A stretch of DNA of 64,000 bases from Brevibacterium linens ATCC 9172 (GCF_900169165.1 NZ_FXYY01000018.1:1-64000); one strand, 5' to 3'. Shown: positions 33,035 to 43,284, counted from the stretch's first letter. Notes: generated by a model from the letters alone, not told the origin. Program-made: numbers and translations.

Positions 33035-33720
33035 TCCAGTTGACCCTGATCCTTTTCTCGATAGCCTTTTGCGAGCCGGACGTCGTGTCCGGCCATGAGG
33101 GAGAATCCCTTGAGGATCACGGTCCCGTTGGATCCGTCACCCTGCGCGGATCGGCGGACCTCATTGCCCGCCATGATGTTGATGGTCTCGTCGCGGACGC
33201 GCACTCCCGGCGGCACGTAGATATCGTTGCCGGCCCACATCGCATACGAGTTCAGTTCGACGGTCACCCCGGGACCCATGACTTCGCACAGGTCGATGTT
33301 GTCTCCGCCCATGAGGGCGTACGTGGTGACCTCGGCGGTGCCGGGAGGCACGTCGAGCTGACGTCCGGACATGATGGCCACGGAGTTCATCGGCGAGGCC
33401 GATCCCGGTTCCGCAGCTGGGGAGAGTTCGCCAGGTACGCGCCGCTGCAGCTGGGAGCCCGGATCTGTGGGACCAGGTGTCCGGCCGGTCTGGCGGGCGA
33501 GCCGCCGGTGGAGCGAGTCTCCTTCGGGCAGGTCGTCGATGAGGGGGATGAGCTCGTCGAGGAATTTCGCTCCGATGGCGTCATCCTGTCGCTGCGCCGT
33601 CTCCTCGGGATCGAGGCGGCCGTTCGTCACGGCATCGGTGATCACTGAGAGGACATCGTCGCGGTCCTGGTCCGAGGCGCGGATGCGCCGCTGAGGAGGA
33701 GGGGAGTCGTCGTCGGCCAT
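33031..33720 (-). CDS. DUF1707-domain protein with cell-wall-active-antibiotic-response-like beta repeats
   Basis: 229 residues. The N-terminal DUF1707 signature is RIRASDQDRDDVLSVITDAVTNGRLDPEETAQR. After a linker the C-terminal half has repeated beta strands (SVAIMSGRQLDVPPGT, TTYALMGGDNIDL, LNSYAMWAGNDIYVPPG, INIMAGNEV) like the adhesin-like repeats of the LiaF/DUF2154 class. No membrane helix. Many actinobacterial DUF1707 proteins are small membrane proteins, so this soluble form may be a stress-sensing partner; inference. Starts at the minus-strand ATG 33720. Confidence 0.7.
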   Translation of the reverse strand: MADDDSPPPQRRIRASDQDRDDVLSVITDAVTNGRLDPEETAQRQDDAIGAKFLDELIPLIDDLPEGDSLHRRLARQTGRTPGPTDPGSQLQRRVPGELSPAAEPGSASPMNSVAIMSGRQLDVPPGTAEVTTYALMGGDNIDLCEVMGPGVTVELNSYAMWAGNDIYVPPGVRVRDETINIMAGNEVRRSAQGDGSNGTVILKGFSLMAGHDVRLAKGYREKDQGQLE

Positions 33721-33805
33721 GGTGCCCAGTGTAGCGGTCTTCACATCTGCGAGCAGGAAGGACTGTCGTGACGAGGACTCCACAGGAGGGCCACAGGTTC
33801 GACCA

Positions 33806-35107
33806 ATGCTGGGCCTATCGACCGCAGCGAATGTGGAGGGCATGAGACATGAGAGCAGCGCCTGGCGGCAGCCGGAGACGCAGACGGCAGACACGACCAT
33901 CCGACCGACCACGACTGTCGACCTCGTCGTCCCGGTGTACAACGAGGAGGCCTCGCTGGCCGCCTCGATCGAGACCCTCCTGGCCGTCGAACCCGCCCGC
34001 GGCACCGAGGTCACGATCATCATCGCCGACAATGCGAGCACCGATGAGACTCCGATCATCGCCGCGACCCTGGCGGCGACGCATCCGCAGGTCGAGTACG
34101 TCCGCCTCGAACAGAAGGGCCGCGGTCGCGCATTGAACCAGGTGTGGCAGGCCTCGTCGGCGGACGTCGTCGCCTACACGGACGTGGATCTGGCCACAGA
34201 CATCCGCGTCCTCGACCCGATGGTCGAGATCATCCGGTCGGGGCTGGCCGATGTCGCCATCGCCTCGCGCCTGCAGCCCGGAGTTGCGGTCGAACGCGGG
34301 ATCAGACGCGAGATCATCTCCCGCTGCTACAACCGACTGCTCAAGCTCAGCCTCGGAGTCGGGTTCAGCGACGCCCAATGCGGTTTCAAAGCGCTGTCGG
34401 CACGGGCAGCGAAGGAACTGCTGCCGCAGGTCGAGGATTCCGAGTGGTTCTTCGACACTGAGCTGCTCGCTCGCGCCGAGTGGGCCGGGTACCGCATCCA
34501 CGAGTTCGGCACGGACTGGAGGGACGACCCGGACTCCTCCGTCGACGTGGTCAGCACGGCGTGGAAGGACATCAAGGGCATCGTCCGGCTGCGCACCGGC
34601 GGACGCACCCGGGTCAGTCACGCAGTCCCCGCACCGAACACCGGAGCACAGATCCTCCACTTCATCGACGTCGGGATCATCAGCACCGTGCTCTACGCCG
34701 TGCTGTTCCTCCTCGGCATCCAATTCGTCTCGGAACCCACGGCGAACATCCTTGCGCTGCTCCTTTCGACGATTGCGAACACGGCTCTCAACCGGGGCCA
34801 CACCTTCGGGGTGAGTTCTCCGCACCGCCGCCTGACCTCCCAGGTGAAGGGCTTGGCAGCCTTCGGCCTGTGCCTGGCCTTCACCTCGGCGGGTCTGGCC
34901 GTCGGCGACGGATTCACCGGGCCGTGGGCGACCGTCGGCACCCTCGCAGTGCTGACCGCGGCGAACCTCGCCGCCACTGTGGTCCGGTTCGTGCTGATGC
35001 GCACATGGGTCTTCGCCCGTGGTGCCCACCACAGCGCCCACCGCGCGACCACGCCTGCTGCAGCCGGAACGGCAAATCCGAACGAGAAGGACATCGACCA
35101 TGTCTGA
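33806..35107 (+). CDS. Family 2 glycosyltransferase fused to GtrA-like membrane domain
   Basis: About 433 residues. The GT2 domain (residues 25-240) has VDLVVPVYNEEASL, IADNASTDET and the DVDLATD metal site (DxD-type), with GFSDAQCGFKAL and WFFDTELL later, as in polyprenol-phosphate sugar synthases. The GtrA-like part follows with four membrane helices (LHFIDVGIISTVLYAVLFLLG and others, with TFGVSS between). Such fusions make or flip lipid-linked sugars. The start is uncertain: ATG 33806 or ATG 33842, the latter with GGAGG only two bases away. The stop overlaps the next gene. Confidence 0.85.
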   Translation: MLGLSTAANVEGMRHESSAWRQPETQTADTTIRPTTTVDLVVPVYNEEASLAASIETLLAVEPARGTEVTIIIADNASTDETPIIAATLAATHPQVEYVRLEQKGRGRALNQVWQASSADVVAYTDVDLATDIRVLDPMVEIIRSGLADVAIASRLQPGVAVERGIRREIISRCYNRLLKLSLGVGFSDAQCGFKALSARAAKELLPQVEDSEWFFDTELLARAEWAGYRIHEFGTDWRDDPDSSVDVVSTAWKDIKGIVRLRTGGRTRVSHAVPAPNTGAQILHFIDVGIISTVLYAVLFLLGIQFVSEPTANILALLLSTIANTALNRGHTFGVSSPHRRLTSQVKGLAAFGLCLAFTSAGLAVGDGFTGPWATVGTLAVLTAANLAATVVRFVLMRTWVFARGAHHSAHRATTPAAAGTANPNEKDIDHV

Positions 35108-37217
35108 GGCCCCCACCCGATATGCCCGCACCCGCGGACTGCGACGGCACTGGTACCCGATCACGCTCACCGTGCTCACATTCGGCACGATCGCTGCCTT
35201 CCTCTTCAACCTCACGGCCAACGGCTGGGCGAACTCCTTCTATGCGGCAGCCGTGCAGGCCGGATCGGCGAACTGGGAGGCGTTCCTCTTCGGCTCGCTC
35301 GACTCGGCGAACGCGATCACCGTCGACAAACCCCCGGCCTCCCTGTGGCTGATGGCCCTGAGCGCCCGAGTCTTCGGCTTCTCATCGTTCTCGATGCTGC
35401 TGCCCCAGGTCCTCCTGGCCGGGGTGAGCGTGCTCCTCATCGTCCATTCGCTGCGGCTGAGCCTGCGGTCCCATGTCGGTCCGGGGCTTGAGAAGGCCGC
35501 CGCGCTGGGTGCCGGTGCGATCTTCGCCGTCTCCCCGGTCGTGGCGATGATGTTCCGGTTCAACAACCCGGACGCGCTGCTGGTGACGCTGATGATCGGT
35601 GCGGTCGTCGCGACCCAGCACGCCCTGCGCACGCTCACCGAGGCCCGCCGGCGACGCTCGGCCCGCCGCATCGTCGGCTGGCTCGTCCTCGCCGGGGTCT
35701 GCCTCGGGCTGGGCTTTCTGACCAAACAGTTCCAGGTCCTCCTCATCGTCCCCGGCCTCGCTGTGGCCTGGGTGCTCTTCGCCCGCACCTCCTGGCCCCG
35801 TCGCCTGCTGTGGCTGCTCGTCCCGCTCGGGTCGATGATCGTCAGCGCCGGCTGGTGGATCGCCCTCGTCGAACTCACCCCCGCCGGCTCCCGCCCCTAC
35901 GTCGGCGGTTCCCAGTCGAACTCCTTCCTCGAGCTCACCTTCGGCTACAACGGCTTCGGACGGCTGACCGGCAACGAGACCGGGTCCGTCGGCGGAGGAG
36001 GCGGCGGTCAGGGCGGCGGATGGGGCGAAACGGGAATCACCCGCCTCTTCACCGGCAGCTTCGGCCAGCAGGCGTCGTGGTTCCTGCCCACCGCCTTGTT
36101 CTTCCTGGTCGTGACGATCGTTCTCCTCACCCTCGCCGAGGTGGCCCGCCGTCGCCGTGTTCCCACCGTCACGGACGGTGACCAGGGAACCGGCCGTGCG
36201 GTGAGCGCGTCCGGCGCAATCGGCACGGGCAGCCTCGGTGCGGGACTGCTCATGTGGGGTGCGTGGCTGATCGTCACGTGGCTCGTGCTGTCGAATATGA
36301 ACGGGATCGTCCACGAGTACTACACGGTCGCGCTCATTCCCGCGATCGCCGCCGTCATCGGCCTCGCCGTCGCGGTGCTGCTCGCTCGTGACGGATTCCT
36401 CCCGCGTCTGCTGCTGGCAGTGGCTTGGGCCCTGACCGGGGCGTGGCAGTTCATCATCAGCTCGGAGATGACCGGGATTCCGAGCATCCTGCGCTGGTGC
36501 GTGCTCATCGTCTCGATCCTCGGCGCTCTGGTTCTCATCGTCACCGCGCACCGGCGGTTCGGCACGGCGCTCGCCTCGGTGCTCGTCGCGCTGGCCGTCC
36601 TCGGCAGCGCCGCGATTCCGGCTCAGCTGGCCGTGCGCACGATCGCCGGGACGACGCAGGGATCGATCGTCACGATCGCCGGCACGAGCGCAGGTCTGGG
36701 CGGTGGACCCGGCGGTGGCGGAATGCCCGGCGGAGGAGCCGGGCCGGGCGGCGGCACGGATGGCACGCCCGGCGGGGCAGGCAATTCCGAAGCCGGCAGG
36801 GGCGGCACCGGTGGGATGCCCGGCGGCGCCGGCGGCGGAGGCGGAATGGGCGGTCTGCTGGGCGCCTCCGACCCCTCGGACGAACTCACACAGCTGCTCG
36901 AACAGGATGCCGCGGACTACACGTGGGTGGCGGCGACGACGGGGGCGAACCAGGCGGCGGGATACCAGCTCTCGCTCGAAGAACCCGTGATGGCGATCGG
37001 CGGCTTCAACGGCACCGACCCTTCGCCGACCCTCGCCGAGTTCAAGCAGCTCGTGTCCGAAGGCACAATCCACTACTACATCGGATCGGGTTCCGGCGGC
37101 CAAGGTCCCGGCGGGGGCTCGGACTCTGCCTCATCCCAGATCGCGGACTGGGTCGAGGCGAATTACGAGGCGACTACCGTCGACTCCGTTTCGCTCTACG
37201 ATCTCAGTGCGGGTTGA
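35100..37217 (+). CDS. Family 39 membrane glycosyltransferase (ArnT/YkcB-like)
   Basis: 705 residues. About eleven membrane helices, with the first outer loop ending ANAITVDKPPASLW, whose Asp is the catalytic-type residue of ArnT/PMT enzymes. EYYTVALIPA is also characteristic. After the last helix comes a Gly-rich stretch (residues 535-590, GGGPGGGGMPGG type) and then a soluble domain of about 115 residues outside the membrane. ArnT-like enzymes move a sugar from a polyprenol phosphate to an outer acceptor, which fits the GT2-GtrA enzyme just upstream (8-base overlap). Confidence 0.85.
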   Translation: MSEAPTRYARTRGLRRHWYPITLTVLTFGTIAAFLFNLTANGWANSFYAAAVQAGSANWEAFLFGSLDSANAITVDKPPASLWLMALSARVFGFSSFSMLLPQVLLAGVSVLLIVHSLRLSLRSHVGPGLEKAAALGAGAIFAVSPVVAMMFRFNNPDALLVTLMIGAVVATQHALRTLTEARRRRSARRIVGWLVLAGVCLGLGFLTKQFQVLLIVPGLAVAWVLFARTSWPRRLLWLLVPLGSMIVSAGWWIALVELTPAGSRPYVGGSQSNSFLELTFGYNGFGRLTGNETGSVGGGGGGQGGGWGETGITRLFTGSFGQQASWFLPTALFFLVVTIVLLTLAEVARRRRVPTVTDGDQGTGRAVSASGAIGTGSLGAGLLMWGAWLIVTWLVLSNMNGIVHEYYTVALIPAIAAVIGLAVAVLLARDGFLPRLLLAVAWALTGAWQFIISSEMTGIPSILRWCVLIVSILGALVLIVTAHRRFGTALASVLVALAVLGSAAIPAQLAVRTIAGTTQGSIVTIAGTSAGLGGGPGGGGMPGGGAGPGGGTDGTPGGAGNSEAGRGGTGGMPGGAGGGGGMGGLLGASDPSDELTQLLEQDAADYTWVAATTGANQAAGYQLSLEEPVMAIGGFNGTDPSPTLAEFKQLVSEGTIHYYIGSGSGGQGPGGGSDSASSQIADWVEANYEATTVDSVSLYDLSAG

Positions 37218-37232
37218 GGGGATAATCGAGTT

Positions 37233-37949
37233 ATGAACCCGACAGCGAATCCACCGGCGCGCATCCTCATCGTCGACGACGAAGCGAACCTCGCCGAGCT
37301 CCTCGTCATGGCCTGCCAGGTTCGCGGGTGGGAAGCCGAGGGAGTCGGCACGGGCCGCGAGGCAGTGGCGCTGGCCCGCAGCGAGCACTTCGACGCGATC
37401 GTCCTCGACGTGATGCTGCCCGACCTCGACGGTTTCGCCGTCATCGAGAAGGTCAGGGGAAAGGGCATCGACACTCCGGTGGTCTTCCTCTCGGCCAGAG
37501 ACGAGGTCGACGACCGGCTGACGGGTCTGCGGCTGGGCGGGGACGACTATGTGACGAAGCCGTTCAACCTCGACGAGGTCATCGCCAGGATCGAGGTGCG
37601 CCTGCGCCGGGGGATCTCGAACGGTCAGGTCGATGAGGATGATGTGCTGCGTGTGGGTGACCTCGAACTCGACGAACGCTCCCACGAGGTCACCCGCGCC
37701 GGTCATCCGATCGAGCTGACGGCACGCGAATACGAGGTGTTGCTGCTGTTCATGCGCAACCCGCGGGTGGTGCTGTCGAAGGCCCAGATCCTCGATCGCG
37801 TGTGGGACTACGACTTCGGCGGCAACGGCAACATCGTCGAACTCTACGTCTCCTACCTGCGGAAGAAGATCGACACCCCGTTCCCCGACCTGCCGAACCT
37901 CTTCCACACCAAGCGCGGGGCCGGCTACATCATGCGGGCGGAACAGTGA
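37233..37949 (+). CDS. OmpR-family response regulator
   Basis: 238 residues. Receiver domain with ILIVDDEANL, the phospho-acceptor Asp in AIVLDVMLPDLDG, the Thr/Ser in VVFLSARD and the Lys in DDYVTKPF. The winged-helix DNA-binding domain starts about residue 140 (LTAREYEVLLLFMRNPR, VELYVSYLRKKID, TKRGAGYIM). It starts 15 bases after the GT39 gene and its stop overlaps the kinase start, so it probably regulates this envelope locus. Confidence 0.93.
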   Translation: MNPTANPPARILIVDDEANLAELLVMACQVRGWEAEGVGTGREAVALARSEHFDAIVLDVMLPDLDGFAVIEKVRGKGIDTPVVFLSARDEVDDRLTGLRLGGDDYVTKPFNLDEVIARIEVRLRRGISNGQVDEDDVLRVGDLELDERSHEVTRAGHPIELTAREYEVLLLFMRNPRVVLSKAQILDRVWDYDFGGNGNIVELYVSYLRKKIDTPFPDLPNLFHTKRGAGYIMRAEQ

Positions 37950-39481
37950 CGCTGCGCCGGTGGCGGCTGCAGACGAGGCTCATCGTCCTCGCCGGACTCG
38001 TCCTCCTCCTCGTCGGCGCCGGAATCGGCACCGCCTCCTGGCTGAGCGTGCGCGGTTCGCTGATGACCGACCTCGACGCCCAGCTGACGTCGATGACCTC
38101 GCATGCACGTTCGGGAGACGGCCCCGGCGCGGGCCCCGGAACGAGCGGCAGTCCGGGCACCTCCGGTGGGGGCGACGACTCGGCGGCGGCGGTCGATTCG
38201 GCTCTGCGCTATCTCTTTCAGCCGGGGGTCGGCGACGGAGCTCTCGTCGTCGTCGATTCCGGCGGCGGGGGAGAGGGACTCATCGCCGAGGCGGGGCTGA
38301 CCCGTCCGCGCGCCCTGTCCGCAGAAGCCATCGACGCCCTGCTCGAGGTCGAACCCGGCGGCGCCTCGTCCGCCCATGAGTCCGTGCGGGTGCCCGGGTT
38401 CGGCGCCTACCGGGTCGTGGCCTTCGACGACGGCGGAACCACCACTGTCTACGGCGTCCCGCAGAGCAGTGTCGATTCCGCGCTCGAGCGCACGGCGTGG
38501 ACGACCGCGTTCGTCGTCCTCTTCGGCGTCATCGCCACGGCCGCGCTCATGGCCGTGATCATCCATCGCCAGCTGCGGGACCTGCGCGATGTCGCGCGCA
38601 CTGCCAGGGAGGTCACCGACCTCGAGCTGAGTGCCGGCAAACCCGAGCTCGCCCTGCGGGTTCCCGCCGAGCTCGCGGTGCCGGGCACGGAGGTCGGCGA
38701 TGTGGGAGCCTCGGTCAACCGGATGCTCGACCATGTCGGATCCGCCCTCGAGGAGCGCTACCGCGGCACGGAGCAGATGCGCCGCTTCGTCGCCGACGCC
38801 TCCCATGAGCTGCGCACTCCGATCGCGACGATCCGCGGTTGGGCCGACCTCACCCGCCCGTACCGTGATGCTCTGCCCGCCGAGGTGACCACCTCCTTGG
38901 GCAAGATCGATTCCGGAGCGATGCGGATGTCGTCCCTCGTCGATGATCTCCTTCTCCTCGCTCGGCTCGAAGCCGGCCGCCAGCCGACGAGAGAGGACAC
39001 CGTCGACGTCTCCTCACTGCTCGTCGAACTCGTCGAGGATGTCCATGTGGTCAATCCCGACCATGCGATCTCCCTCGATGTCCCCCCGGAGGCCCTCGAG
39101 GTGCGCGGAGCAGCCGATCAGGTCCGCCGGGTCGTGTCGATCGTGCTCACGAACGCCTGCGTGCACACGCCGCCCGGCACCAACGTGCACGTCGAGGCAC
39201 TGGCGACCCGGAAACCGGTCTCCGGCCAGCTGCCCAGCGATGTCGTGGCGATCCGCATCAGCGACGATGGTCAGGGCATTCCGCCCGAGATCCGGGACCG
39301 AGTCTTCGACCGCTTCGTGCGTGGAGACCCCTCGCGGACACGGCAGGACGGAGCCAAGGGAGGTTCCTCGGGGCTGGGACTGTCGATCGCCGCCGGACTC
39401 GTCGAACTCATGCGCGGCGGCATCTCGATGTCGAGCACGGACGCGGGTACGACCTTCGAGCTGCGCCTGCCTGCGGCTTGA
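37946..39481 (+). CDS. Sensor histidine kinase
   Basis: 511 residues. Two membrane helices (LIVLAGLVLLLVGAGIGTA and TTAFVVLFGVIATAALMAVII) enclose an outer sensor of about 150 residues with a Gly/Ser-rich linker. Then come HAMP-like, H-box (FVADASHELRTPIATIRG, phospho-His), N-box (VLTNACVHT), G1 (DDGQGIP) and G2 (SSGLGLSIA). GTG start overlapping the regulator stop. Signal unknown; its place with two membrane glycosyltransferases suggests envelope sensing. Confidence 0.92.
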   Translation: MTLRRWRLQTRLIVLAGLVLLLVGAGIGTASWLSVRGSLMTDLDAQLTSMTSHARSGDGPGAGPGTSGSPGTSGGGDDSAAAVDSALRYLFQPGVGDGALVVVDSGGGGEGLIAEAGLTRPRALSAEAIDALLEVEPGGASSAHESVRVPGFGAYRVVAFDDGGTTTVYGVPQSSVDSALERTAWTTAFVVLFGVIATAALMAVIIHRQLRDLRDVARTAREVTDLELSAGKPELALRVPAELAVPGTEVGDVGASVNRMLDHVGSALEERYRGTEQMRRFVADASHELRTPIATIRGWADLTRPYRDALPAEVTTSLGKIDSGAMRMSSLVDDLLLLARLEAGRQPTREDTVDVSSLLVELVEDVHVVNPDHAISLDVPPEALEVRGAADQVRRVVSIVLTNACVHTPPGTNVHVEALATRKPVSGQLPSDVVAIRISDDGQGIPPEIRDRVFDRFVRGDPSRTRQDGAKGGSSGLGLSIAAGLVELMRGGISMSSTDAGTTFELRLPAA

Positions 39482-39572
39482 GGCCAATCGCACAGGCTGG
39501 CCACAGGCACGACCGGGACGGGCTACAGCGAGGGGGCCGAGAGTGGTATCACCGACAACCAGAGGAGATTCC

Positions 39573-40388
39573 ATGACCGAGAACCAGAACCCCGACCAGA
39601 ACCGCAACCACGAGGAGAACCGGGACCACGCGGAGAATGCAGCGCCGGACTCGAACGGCGCGGACACCACTCGCAGGATCGAAGCGCAGGGCACGGCAGG
39701 ACCTCATGCCGGACCCAACTGGGCAATGCAATCGCCACCGGCCGACCAAGGCCGTGCGAACGGATGGGCCGAGCAGACCACGCGCTCGGCACCCGATCCG
39801 CAGGCCGGGGTCCCGGAGGGTCAGCGGCCGTGGGTGAACCCCTACGAACAGTCTGCGCAGAGTACACAGTTCGGCAGCACCGCAGGACCGCGGAAGCAGA
39901 AGCGGAGAGTCCCGCTCGTCCCGGCGGTGCTCGCCGGTTCGGCCCTGTTCGTCGTCGGCGGTCTCGCCGGGGGAGCGATCGGGGTATCGGCGGCAACAGC
40001 GTCGAATGATTCGGGGACGAGCCAGGGCCCGGGAGGCCAGAACGGACCCGGCGGAATGGGCGGCCAACAGGGCGGTGCTCAGGACGGCGGCGGACAGTCC
40101 GACGGCGGAGGCATGCCCGGCGGGCAGTCCAACGGCGGCGGCATGCCCGGCGGACAGTCCAACGGAATGCCGGGAAACCAGAACGGCAGCACCGACTCCG
40201 GGGACTCCTCCGACGGGTCCGGCTCCGATGGATCCAGCTCGGACGGCAGCGCCTCCGACTCCGACGGATCGGACGCGAGCGCTGACACCACCTCGGCAGG
40301 CACCGACGAGACGACGATCGAGAACGCAGCCGTCGCGCACTTCGACCGGATCTTCACCGGATTCGCCGTGCTCAACCGGGACGAGTGA
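39573..40388 (+). CDS. Single-pass membrane protein with Gly/Met/Pro repeat tail
   Basis: 271 residues, family not recognised. Residues 1-110 are hydrophilic (Asn, Glu, Gln, Arg-rich). One helix (PLVPAVLAGSALFVVGGLAGGAIGVSA) follows KQKRR, so the N-terminus is inside. The outer part has GGGMPGGQSN repeats (two and a half units), then a Ser/Asp-rich stretch and a short conserved-looking end (AVAHFDRIFTGFAVLN). ATG after AGAGGAG. Located 91 bases after the kinase. The repeats match the Gly-rich stretch in the GT39 protein of the same locus. Confidence 0.65.
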   Translation: MTENQNPDQNRNHEENRDHAENAAPDSNGADTTRRIEAQGTAGPHAGPNWAMQSPPADQGRANGWAEQTTRSAPDPQAGVPEGQRPWVNPYEQSAQSTQFGSTAGPRKQKRRVPLVPAVLAGSALFVVGGLAGGAIGVSAATASNDSGTSQGPGGQNGPGGMGGQQGGAQDGGGQSDGGGMPGGQSNGGGMPGGQSNGMPGNQNGSTDSGDSSDGSGSDGSSSDGSASDSDGSDASADTTSAGTDETTIENAAVAHFDRIFTGFAVLNRDE

Positions 40389-40413
40389 ACGCTGCTGATA
40401 TCAGTGCGGCACA

Positions 40414-40447
40414 GACGATGCCCCCACCGATCGGTGGGGGCATCGTC
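40414..40447. terminator. Perfect palindromic bidirectional terminator
   Basis: GACGATGCCCCCACCGA and its exact reverse complement, no loop. It separates the envelope locus from convergent katG. Confidence 0.85.
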
Positions 40448-40485
40448 ATGCTGACGCGTCGGTCACCTCGGCGACCGTCGCCGGA

Positions 40486-42690
40486 TCAGCGCTTGAGGTC
40501 GAAGCGATCGGCTTCGACGAGCTTCGTCCAGGCCCTGACGAAGTCGGCGACGAACTTCTCATTCGCGTCATCCGAGCCGTAGACCTCGGCGATCGCGCGC
40601 AGCTCGGAGTTCGCTCCGAACAGGAGGTCGATCCGGCTGCCGGTCCAGAGTTTCTCGCCCGAGGGGGAGAAGCACTCGTAGACATTGGCGGTCTCGGACG
40701 GTCCGACGGGCTTCCAGACGTTGCCGAGCTCGAGCAGATTGACGAAGAAGTCGTTCGTCAGTTCTCCGGGCCGGTCGGTGAAGACACCGAGAGCGGAGTC
40801 CTCGTAGTTCACACCGAGGACGCGGAGTCCGCCGATGAGGACCGTGAGCTCGGGCGGGGTCAGACCCAGCAGGCTGGCCTTGTCGAGCAGGAGGTACTCG
40901 GCCTTGAGCGGAAGGCCCTCGGTGAGGTAGTTCCGGAAGCCGTCGTGGGTCGGCTCGAGGTAGCCGAAGGAGTCGACATCGGTCTGCTCCTGGGTGGCGT
41001 CGCCGCGACCCGTGGAGACCGGAACCGTAACCGGGTGACCGGCCGCAGCGGCAGCGGACTCGACTCCGACGGCACCGGCGATCGCCAGCACATCGGCAAA
41101 CGATGCTTCGGTGGACTCGGCGATGCCCTCGAGTACCGGGAGCACCTCGGCGAGCTTGGCAGGCTCGTTGGCCTCCCAGCTGCGCTGCGGTTCGAGGCGC
41201 AGACGACCGCCGTTGACTCCGCCGCGCATATCCGAGACGCGGTGGGACGACGCGGCGGCCCAGGTCGTCGATACGAGCTGCGAGACGGTCAGACCGGACT
41301 CACGGACAGCGGCCTTGACGGCTTCGAGGCCGGCGTCATCGAGCGGAGTTCCGGCCGGGACCGGGTCCTGCCAGATGAGCTCCTCGGCCGGAGCTTCGGG
41401 ACCGAGGTAACGGGTCGCGGGACCCATATCGCGGTGGGTGAGTTTGAACCAGGCGCGGGCGAAGGCGTCCTCGAACGCCTTCTGATCATCCTTGAAGCGG
41501 CGGGAGATCTTCTCGTAGATGGGATCGAAGCGCAGCGACAGGTCGGTGGTGAGCATGCGGGGCTCGCGGCGTCCGTCGCCCTGGGCCATCGGGACCATAT
41601 CGTCTCCGCCGCCGTCCTTGGGCCGCCACTGCAGGTGTCCGCCTTCGTTCTCGAAGACCTCCCACTCGTAGGCGAAGAGGATGTGGAAGAACTCGTTGTC
41701 CCAGCGGGTCGGGTGGTAGGTCCACGTGACCTCGATGCCCGAGCCGATGGAGTCATTGCCCTGGCCCGAACCGAAGTCGGATTTCCAGCCCAGACCCTGC
41801 TCTTCGAGCGGGGCGGCCTCCGGGTCGGCGCCCTTGTGAGATTCGGGGCCGGCACCGTGCGTCTTGCCGAAGGTGTGTCCACCGGCGATGAGAGCGACGG
41901 TCTCCTCGTCATTCATGGCCATCCGTCCGAAGGTCTCGCGGATGTCGATCGCGGCCTTGACCGGATCGGGTTCGCCTTCGGGGCCCTCGGGGTTGACGTA
42001 GATGAGTCCCATGGTGGTCGCGGCCAGGGGCTTCTGCAGCTCACGGTTGCCCACATAGCGCTTGTCGGTGCCCAGCCACTCGGTCTCGGAGCCCCAGTAC
42101 ACATCGTTGTCGGGTTCCCAGACGTCCTTGCGGCCGCCGGCGAAGCCGAAGGTCTTGAAGCCCATCGATTCGAGCGCGACGTTGCCGGCGAGGATGAAGA
42201 GGTCGGCCCAGGAGATCTTCTTGCCGTACTTCTTCTTCACCGGCCACAGCAGGCGACGAGCTTTGTCGAGTGAGACGTTGTCGGGCCAGGAGTTCAGCGG
42301 TGCGAACCGCTGCTGGCCTTCGCCGCCGCCGCCGCGGCCGTCCTGCACGCGGTAGGTGCCGGCCGAGTGCCAGGCCATGCGGATCATGAACGGACCATAG
42401 TGCCCGAAGTCAGCGGACCACCAGTCCTGGTTGTCCTTCTGCAGTGCTTCGATGTCGGCCTTGAGCTGGTAGTAGTCGAGACTGTTGAACTCCGCGTCGT
42501 AATCGAAGTCGGGGTCCATGGGGTCGCGTGCCGGCTGACCCTTGGCGAGGATCTTGAGGTTGAGCCGATTGGGCCACCACTGAGCGTTGGCATCACCCTG
42601 GACGGGATTGACCAACTGGTCGGAATCCGGCGCCGCCGGTTCCGTGGAAGTGTGTGCGACCGGGCAGCCGCCGGTGGTCGTCTGGGTCAT
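40486..42690 (-). CDS. katG: Catalase-peroxidase
   Basis: 734 residues. It breaks down hydrogen peroxide with heme. Distal Arg-Trp-His are in [12 protein letters not shown]; the Tyr of the Met-Tyr-Trp adduct is in [10 protein letters not shown]; the proximal His is in [12 protein letters not shown]. Both peroxidase-like halves are present. The start at 42690 (MTQTTTGG) has GAAAGGA upstream; the frame runs to 42717. It is downstream of furA on the same strand (120-bp gap) and likely co-regulated by it. Confidence 0.96.
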   Translation of the reverse strand: MTQTTTGGCPVAHTSTEPAAPDSDQLVNPVQGDANAQWWPNRLNLKILAKGQPARDPMDPDFDYDAEFNSLDYYQLKADIEALQKDNQDWWSADFGHYGPFMIRMAWHSAGTYRVQDGRGGGGEGQQRFAPLNSWPDNVSLDKARRLLWPVKKKYGKKISWADLFILAGNVALESMGFKTFGFAGGRKDVWEPDNDVYWGSETEWLGTDKRYVGNRELQKPLAATTMGLIYVNPEGPEGEPDPVKAAIDIRETFGRMAMNDEETVALIAGGHTFGKTHGAGPESHKGADPEAAPLEEQGLGWKSDFGSGQGNDSIGSGIEVTWTYHPTRWDNEFFHILFAYEWEVFENEGGHLQWRPKDGGGDDMVPMAQGDGRREPRMLTTDLSLRFDPIYEKISRRFKDDQKAFEDAFARAWFKLTHRDMGPATRYLGPEAPAEELIWQDPVPAGTPLDDAGLEAVKAAVRESGLTVSQLVSTTWAAASSHRVSDMRGGVNGGRLRLEPQRSWEANEPAKLAEVLPVLEGIAESTEASFADVLAIAGAVGVESAAAAAGHPVTVPVSTGRGDATQEQTDVDSFGYLEPTHDGFRNYLTEGLPLKAEYLLLDKASLLGLTPPELTVLIGGLRVLGVNYEDSALGVFTDRPGELTNDFFVNLLELGNVWKPVGPSETANVYECFSPSGEKLWTGSRIDLLFGANSELRAIAEVYGSDDANEKFVADFVRAWTKLVEADRFDLKR

Positions 42691-42810
42691 CGTGTTCCTT
42701 TCACAGTCGAGTCGCATTCGACGACTCGGATGACGGGATGGGCAACCCTCGCAGAAAGGGCATAGTCGTGTCCTCGGGAGAAGACGGGTGGTGGTGAACG
42801 GAAGCCGGAG

Positions 42811-43284
42811 TCACACGACCGAGAACTGATCGTCGCCGGTCGGCTGAGCACCGGCGGCCGCGCAGTCGGGGCACAGACCCCAGAACGTCACTTCGGCCTG
42901 CTCGATGACGAAGCCGGCATCATGGGACGGGGTCAGGCACGGAGCCTGCCCGATCGTGCAGTCAACATCGACGATGAGATTGCACGATCGGCACACCAGA
43001 TGATGGTGGTTGTCCCCGATGCGACGCTCGTACCGCGCCACCGAGCCCGCAGGCCTGATGCAGCGGACGAGCCCCACCTCGGTCAGAGTGTGAAGCGAAT
43101 CATAGACAGCCTGGTGGGAGACCGCTGGCAGCGATTCCCGCACCGAGCGGATCACGGTCTCGGTGTCGGCATGCGGGTGATCCCGCACGGCACCGAGGAC
43201 TGCGACCCGCTGTTTCGTCACGCGCAGCGACGTCTGCCGCAGAGCCGCAGCGGCGTCGTCGTGTTCATGCTTCGTCCCTTTCAC
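42811..43284 (-). CDS. furA: Fur-family repressor (FurA/PerR-like) of katG
   Basis: 157 residues. Winged helix with LRVTKQRVAVLGAV and SHQAVYDSLHTLTEVGL; metal sites include NHHHLVCRSCNLI with a first CxxC and GLCPDCAAA with a second. In actinobacteria FurA represses katG and relieves on peroxide oxidation. The GTG at 43284 (VKGTKHEHDD) has no SD; an ATG 21 bases further is in another frame and soon stops. A -10 lies six bases before the GTG, so the mRNA is probably leaderless, as reported for furA in mycobacteria. Confidence 0.9.
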   Translation of the reverse strand: MKGTKHEHDDAAAALRQTSLRVTKQRVAVLGAVRDHPHADTETVIRSVRESLPAVSHQAVYDSLHTLTEVGLVRCIRPAGSVARYERRIGDNHHHLVCRSCNLIVDVDCTIGQAPCLTPSHDAGFVIEQAEVTFWGLCPDCAAAGAQPTGDDQFSVV

